Shown: positions 6,091-9,020 of the stretch, piece after piece
Position numbering within the stretch: the first letter of the stretch is position 1
Layout: each line of letters starts with the position of its first letter
NCBI GenBank assembly: GCA_021808665.1
Contig: JAKBBA010000131.1
Location: forward strand, 1 to 9,020
Origin: Actinomycetes bacterium
Lineage (GTDB): Bacteria > Actinomycetota > Acidimicrobiia > Acidimicrobiales > Palsa-688
Direction of reading: 5' to 3'
DNA: 9,020 bases
Notes under the pieces: model-generated
Seen by the model: only the letters and a program-made list of their open reading frames with translations
What the model was told of the DNA's origin: nothing
Database searches by the model: none
Program-made: the position numbers and the translations under genes

Positions 6091-6300
6091 GTGACCTCAT
6101 CGAGAACGACCTTCACGCTGGACGAGGAGTTGGCTGAACGGGCTCGGCAACTCGGCGTCAACATTTCGGCTGCCGCTCGTCAAGGAGTCACCGACGCCGT
6201 ACGTGCCGCCCTGGCGCGAGCTGACCGGGACGCCTACCTGAGACAGCCGGAACGTGCCGACACTTTCTGGACCGAGGCTGAAGCATGGGGTGAGCCTTGA
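6091..6300 (+). CDS. CcdA-like antitoxin
   Basis: A 69-aa protein predicted to neutralise the toxin encoded immediately downstream and to repress its own promoter. Residues 5-45 (TTFTLDEELAERARQLGVNISAAARQGV) have a ribbon-helix-helix pattern: one beta strand with alternating Thr/Phe/Leu, then two helices. The LGVNISAxxR block is characteristic of CcdA-type antitoxins. The C-terminal part (about 46-69, rich in Asp, Glu, Arg and Trp, ending in AEAWGEP) would be the disordered toxin-binding tail. The start is GTG 6091, just six bases after a -10-like element, so it is probably leaderless. Its TGA (6298-6300) overlaps the toxin TTG start. Pairing CcdA-like antitoxins with MazF-fold toxins is common in actinobacteria; CcdB and MazF share a fold. 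Confidence 0.85.
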   Translation: MTSSRTTFTLDEELAERARQLGVNISAAARQGVTDAVRAALARADRDAYLRQPERADTFWTEAEAWGEP

Positions 6301-6605
6301 GACGTGGCGAGGTCTGGTTGGCCGAAGTTGGTCGGAAGCGGTGGCCCGTCCTGCTGTTGACCCGATCCGAGGTGCTCGATGCGCGCAGCCTCGTGACGGT
6401 CGCCGAGGTCACCACCTCCATCCGTGGTCTCGCTGCAGAAGTCGACATCGACCACGTAGAGATCGGGCTGGACCGGCCGTCGGTCATCAATTGTGACGCT
6501 CTCCACACCGTCGAGCAGGCATCGCTCACCGGTCCCGTTGGACACGTCGGCGCCGACACCATGCAACGGGTCTGCACGGCGATCAGTTACGCGCTCGGCT
6601 GCTGA
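6297..6605 (+). CDS. MazF/PemK-like endoribonuclease toxin
   Basis: A 102-aa toxin of the MazF/PemK/CcdB fold, expected to cut mRNA or stable RNA at specific sequences when the antitoxin is lost. MRRGEVWLAEV is the classic first strand. WPVLLLTRSEV (16-26) matches the PVLV strand, TTSIRGL (39-45) the catalytic Thr/Ser region, and SVINCDALHTVEQASL (62-77) the VNxDxLxTV block. The C-terminal helix ends ALGC. Compared with E. coli MazF, the loop between the first strands is short (GRKR in place of a longer Gly-rich loop), as in mycobacterial MazF proteins. The start must be TTG 6297, because TGA at 6291-6293 is in frame upstream. The TTGA overlap with the antitoxin gives coupled, lower expression of the toxin. 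It is transcribed towards the minus-strand ORF that ends at 6610. Confidence 0.9.
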   Translation: MRRGEVWLAEVGRKRWPVLLLTRSEVLDARSLVTVAEVTTSIRGLAAEVDIDHVEIGLDRPSVINCDALHTVEQASLTGPVGHVGADTMQRVCTAISYALGC

Positions 6606-6609
6606 GGAG

Positions 6610-6810
6610 TTAGCAGTTCGAATACGAGATGTGGTCTCCTGTGCAGTGGACCACGAATGGTTCTAACCCTCCGGGGCAACCTGCTGAGGGGGCCGTGGTG
6701 TAGTCAACGGCGACAAGCAGGCCCCGTAGCAGGCACCACCCAGCGGGGTCGTCCCTGCGATATTGGAATGCGAAGACTCCTGACTCCAAGGCGAAGGCCG
6801 GCCACTTCAT
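6610..6810 (-). pseudogene. Truncated hypothetical ORF, probably missing its original tail
   Basis: A 66-codon ORF starting MKWPAFALESGVFAFQYRRD, continuing with a Cys-containing middle (WCLLRG, SAGCPGG, VVHCTGD) and ending HISYSNC. I do not recognise the family. It ends one codon after the right inverted-repeat arm (6615-6628). The reading frame is also open upstream of ATG 6810 as far as 6870, and no good RBS is seen. The first 65 residues may be real, with the native end now at 5980-6042 on the other strand (FDDERERLRSFTN and the following residues). The codons TTG, CTA, TTA, TCA and GGA are more frequent than in the sulfatase operon, which fits accessory DNA or non-coding sequence. It lies 58 nt after the stop of the membrane-anchored hypothetical protein and could have been cotranscribed with it. 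Confidence 0.4.
6615..6628 (-). repeat. Right arm of the 14-bp inverted repeat
   Basis: agttcgaatacgag is the exact reverse complement of 5967-5980; the bases just outside and inside do not match. It lies nine bases past the toxin stop and at the 3' end of a minus-strand ORF, where it encodes the residues SYSN. Confidence 0.9.
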
Positions 6811-6868
6811 ACTTGCAGGCTTTGTTCCGGTGATGGGCGACCCGCGCCGTCGGCGGACGCGGTCTAGT

Positions 6869-7516
6869 TCAAGGGCGCCCGGCGAAGCCGTCTTCAGAGA
6901 TGAGCTTGCCGGTGACCGCGTCGATAAACACGACCGCTACCTCGTTGACCGGGGGGCGCCCCCGTATCGTCTGTCCTGGGGTGGTCGATGTGGGCGCAGC
7001 CCCATAGGAGAGCTGAACCTGCCCGGCGACCGGTATCGCCCAGGCTGTTGCGACCACTCCGGCGGGGGCGTTGTCATATTGGACCAGGACTGCCGCACCG
7101 AAGGTTGGGGTACCGACGAACCCGGCAAGGTCCGCCTTTGCTATCGCCAGGGCCTGGGGGCCTGAAATGGACGCCGATCCCGATGCCGGATCACCCACGA
7201 CGGCCTGCTGCTCGCCATTGAAAACAGTGGTCGCCGTTTCGTAAGGCGCGGATCCTACAGGCGCCGTCTGCTGGGGATTCGATCGACGAGAGCTCGCGGC
7301 CGCCGAGGGTACCTGACCGGGAGGACCGATGTATAGTCCTCTCGCCTCGAACTCGGCGGCAGTGACCGGCCCTACTCCTATCGAGGCTACACGGCCGGTG
7401 TCTGCCGCCACTGTTCGGGCTGTGACAGAACGGTCAATGCCGATGACTATACCTAATGTGCAACTACTCACGAGCAGCCAAACACGGGCGTTCCTCGGAC
7501 GCATAGCAAACGACAT
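6869..7516 (-). CDS. Membrane-anchored hypothetical protein, possible PepSY-like end
   Basis: A protein of 215 aa from ATG 7516 (216 from the adjacent ATG 7519). AGGGA lies six bases before ATG 7516 and only three before ATG 7519, so the former is preferred. Residues 12-28 (VWLLVSSCTLGIVIGI) form one membrane segment or an uncleaved signal after a basic start. Residues 30-110 are Ala/Ser/Pro-rich and of low complexity, including PVTAAEFEARGLYIGPPGQ. Residues 118-210 look like a small alpha/beta domain with SGPQALAIAKADL, VVATAWAIPVAG and VVFIDAVTGKLISED. The last block resembles the end of PepSY-type domains (VxxDAxTGxVL), but I would not assign the family. Predicted location: extracytoplasmic, tethered by the N-terminal helix. 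It is unrelated in frame to the ORF at 6610-6810. Confidence 0.65.
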   Translation of the reverse strand: MSFAMRPRNARVWLLVSSCTLGIVIGIDRSVTARTVAADTGRVASIGVGPVTAAEFEARGLYIGPPGQVPSAAASSRRSNPQQTAPVGSAPYETATTVFNGEQQAVVGDPASGSASISGPQALAIAKADLAGFVGTPTFGAAVLVQYDNAPAGVVATAWAIPVAGQVQLSYGAAPTSTTPGQTIRGRPPVNEVAVVFIDAVTGKLISEDGFAGRP

Positions 7517-7576
7517 CATACGTCCCTAAGCCGTCCGATCCACGGTGAGCTGCAGCCTTTAGCATCCGATAGGGGA

Positions 7577-7846
7577 TCAGCGTCGCCGGTAGACCGTCGC
7601 TCGCGGAGCGACCGCCTCCACTGCCAGCGTGTCGTGCTCGTGATCGATTCGGTAAATTATCCGGTACTCGCCTCGCCTGGCAGAGTGCCGCCCGGCGAGA
7701 TCGAAGCGAAGTGGTTTGCCTACCCGCTCCGGCTGCTTGGCAAGATCTCCGTAGACAAGTTCGACGACCGCTGCCACAATTCGCGGGGCGACTTGCGCCA
7801 AGTGGTCCATGTCCCGCGACGCCTGGGACGTCCAAACGACTTCCAA
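7577..7846 (-). CDS. RelE/ParE-family toxin
   Basis: An 89-aa toxin of the RelE/ParE superfamily. RelE members cleave mRNA in the ribosomal A site and ParE members poison gyrase; which one this is cannot be read here. The N-terminal strand VVWTSQASRDMDHL, the helix region APRIVAAVVELVYGDL, the linking KPLRFDLAGRHSARRGEYRIIYRID and the closing APRATVYRRR are all family landmarks (xGxYRVxYxID, HRxxVYRR). The usual His before the final Arg is replaced by Pro (AP in place of GH), which may matter for activity. The start is a TTG at 7846, nine bases after the antitoxin stop. That stop (7856-7858) is in the same frame, so no earlier start is possible. The RBS is weak (ccgga), in line with low toxin synthesis. 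Confidence 0.88.
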   Translation of the reverse strand: MEVVWTSQASRDMDHLAQVAPRIVAAVVELVYGDLAKQPERVGKPLRFDLAGRHSARRGEYRIIYRIDHEHDTLAVEAVAPRATVYRRR

Positions 7847-7855
7847 TGGGTCCGG

Positions 7856-8134
7856 TTAACGATCAATCCAGCGTGCCCGGGCCGCCGCCTCGCTGACCGG
7901 CACAGCCAATCCCTCATCGACCTCCTTGTCAGCCGCACGAATCGAGGCCATCAGCTCCGGTTCCGACATGATCTCGAGCGTCTCTTCCAATCCCTCGAGC
8001 TCCTCAACGCTCACCAAGACAACAGCCGGAACGCCATTACGAGTCACGACCACCCGGCCGTGCTCCCGATTCACCCGATCGACCAGCTCAGAGAACCGGT
8101 TCTTCACCGTGGCCAGCGGCAACGTATCAGTCAT
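7856..8134 (-). CDS. Phd/YefM-family antitoxin
   Basis: A 92-aa antitoxin expected to bind the RelE-like toxin encoded next and to repress the shared promoter. TLPLATVKNRFSELVDRVNREHGRVVVTRNGVPAVVLVS (about residues 4-42) is the standard Phd/YefM DNA-binding and dimerisation domain. EELEGLEETLEIMSEPELM then leads into a Glu/Ala-rich tail that ends SEAAARARWIDR and should wrap the toxin. I chose ATG 8134 (MTDTLPLATVKNRF). A TTG at 8152 is in frame but would place the -10-like TAGTAT (8142-8147) inside the gene. From ATG 8134 the message would be leaderless or nearly so. Confidence 0.9.
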   Translation of the reverse strand: MTDTLPLATVKNRFSELVDRVNREHGRVVVTRNGVPAVVLVSVEELEGLEETLEIMSEPELMASIRAADKEVDEGLAVPVSEAAARARWIDR

Positions 8135-8141
8135 GGCCAGA

Positions 8142-8147
8142 ATACTA
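8142..8147 (-). promoter_or_regulatory. Candidate -10 element of the Phd/RelE module
   Basis: The minus strand reads TAGTAT, then seven bases, then ATG 8134. This spacing puts the transcription start at the start codon, the same layout as the other toxin-antitoxin module in the window (TAGCAT, six bases, GTG). No good -35 is seen. The site lies in the short gap after the exporter stop at 8174. Confidence 0.45.
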
Positions 8148-8173
8148 GCCAACTATTCGGGGTAATCGCGTCT

Positions 8174-9013
8174 CTACGTTGGTGGCGGCGGCCGGTCTTG
8201 CACGGCCGCCGAAGGCGTTCTCTTGAGGGTCACGCCGGCGCTAGCTACGATCACTGCAAGGATCCCGCACAGGTGCGATGCAGGTACCCGCTGCCCGAGG
8301 ATGACCAGGCCGGCGATCGCAGCGACGGCAGGGTTGAGGCTCGTAAGCACGCCGAAGGTGGCGGTAGGCAGCCGGCGTAAGGCCAGCATGTCTAAGGCGT
8401 ACGCAACAGCCGACAGGCCGCCTACAGTGAAACCGATGACGGCGGTTCTCGGCTCAAGGAGCGCGCCACCGGCGGCAGCAGCACCGACAGGAGCCATTAT
8501 CAACGCCCCTATAACGTTTGCGAGGCACAAGCCTGCGAGGCCTTCCGGTGCGGACCCGACCCTCCGATTGATGAGTATGTAGCAGGCCCAAGCGGTAGCT
8601 GCCACAAGCGCCGCAACAACCCCGAGCAGATCGCGAGTGTCGAGTGATCCGCCGAGCACCGCTACACCGGCGCCTGCAGGAAACGCCCAGGCTCGCTGTC
8701 GCCACGACTGCGCTGTTGCGACTGCCACGGCGAGCGGACCGAGAAGCTCCAGAGTGATGGCGGACGCCAGTGGGAGACGGCCGATCGCAATGTAGACGCC
8801 GCTATTCATGACGACGAGGATGACCCCAAACGTCGCCGCAACCAGCAGGTCGGCTCGTTTCCATCGAAGCCGCCACGGCCGGGAGACGGCAGCGAGAGCG
8901 ACGGCTGCACCGATGAGGCGAAGCGATACTGTCCCTAAAGGGCCGGCTGTTGCGAACAGAGTCACGGCCAGGGAGGCACCGAGTTGTACTGACACGATCG
9001 AAATGGCGGCCAT
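8174..9013 (-). CDS. EamA/DMT-superfamily exporter, RhtA-like, probably 5'-truncated by the window
   Basis: A polytopic inner-membrane transporter with two EamA-type halves, most like RhtA (threonine/homoserine and related metabolite efflux). Diagnostic blocks: VSVQLGASLAVTLFATAGPLGTVSLRL at the N-terminus, NSGVYIAIGRLPLASAITLELLGPLAVAV in the first half, and ALDMLALRRLPTATFGVLTSLNPAVAAIAGLVILGQ in the second half. About nine to ten hydrophobic helices are visible across 279 residues, close to the usual size of about 290. The ATG at 9013 is only a provisional start. The frame stays open to 9020, and relatives usually have a few more residues before the SVQLGA block. The C-terminus (SAAVQDRPPPPT) is a short polar tail. 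The substrate is inferred from the family. It ends 40 nt before the Phd antitoxin start. Confidence 0.88.
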   Translation of the reverse strand: MAAISIVSVQLGASLAVTLFATAGPLGTVSLRLIGAAVALAAVSRPWRLRWKRADLLVAATFGVILVVMNSGVYIAIGRLPLASAITLELLGPLAVAVATAQSWRQRAWAFPAGAGVAVLGGSLDTRDLLGVVAALVAATAWACYILINRRVGSAPEGLAGLCLANVIGALIMAPVGAAAAGGALLEPRTAVIGFTVGGLSAVAYALDMLALRRLPTATFGVLTSLNPAVAAIAGLVILGQRVPASHLCGILAVIVASAGVTLKRTPSAAVQDRPPPPT

Positions 9014-9020
9014 GGCGACC

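Noticed and set aside
6830..7221. Plus-strand ORFs of 111 and 77 codons
   Set aside because: They are antisense to the membrane-anchored hypothetical protein, which has an RBS and a signal-anchor helix; the plus frames have neither.
7634..8380. A 248-codon plus-strand ORF
   Set aside because: It is a shadow across the RelE toxin, Phd antitoxin and exporter genes on the minus strand, all of which have family motifs.

Overview
The window is high-GC DNA, most likely from an actinobacterium of the class Acidimicrobiia. The best clue is the secreted protein at 2201-3568. It carries two copies of a repeat with a GYWLVAADGGIFSFGDA-type core, which I know mainly from Acidimicrobiia surface proteins. 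The assignment is an inference; no rRNA or other marker gene is present.

Left block (1-5404, all minus strand). Read in transcription order it holds a 60-aa unknown protein, a type I sulfatase with a formylglycine motif, a secreted collagen-like protein, a six-helix membrane protein, and a zinc alkyl sulfatase of the SdsA1/BDS1 family that runs off the left edge. Three of the four junctions are stop/start overlaps (TGATG, TGATG, ATGA). The fourth is a 124-nt gap followed by a strong ribosome binding site. The block therefore looks like one operon that joins two unrelated sulfate-ester hydrolases, neither with a signal peptide, to an exported repeat protein and a membrane protein. The 5405-5606 region upstream has two palindromes that could be operators.

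Middle block (5607-6810, accessory). An IS481-type transposase has lost its whole catalytic middle in frame, so only the helix-turn-helix and the C-terminal tail remain. Next comes a plus-strand toxin-antitoxin pair: a CcdA-like antitoxin and a MazF-like toxin, with a TTGA overlap and a leaderless, operator-bearing promoter. The pair is bracketed by a perfect 14-bp inverted repeat (5967-5980 and 6615-6628). On the left, the repeat opens into an orphan coding tail. On the right, it lies at the truncated end of a minus-strand ORF, in the same reading frame. Inverting the segment between the repeats would join the two pieces into one 85-aa ORF. This is the most unusual structure in the window.

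Right block (6869-9020, minus strand). In transcription order it holds a RhtA-like EamA/DMT exporter that is probably cut by the right edge, a Phd/YefM antitoxin with a RelE/ParE toxin that also looks leaderless, and a membrane-anchored hypothetical protein. Two unrelated toxin-antitoxin modules within 2.1 kb, an IS remnant and a broken gene mark 5.6-8.2 kb as an accessory hot spot. I saw no tRNA, rRNA, CRISPR array or convincing intrinsic terminator.
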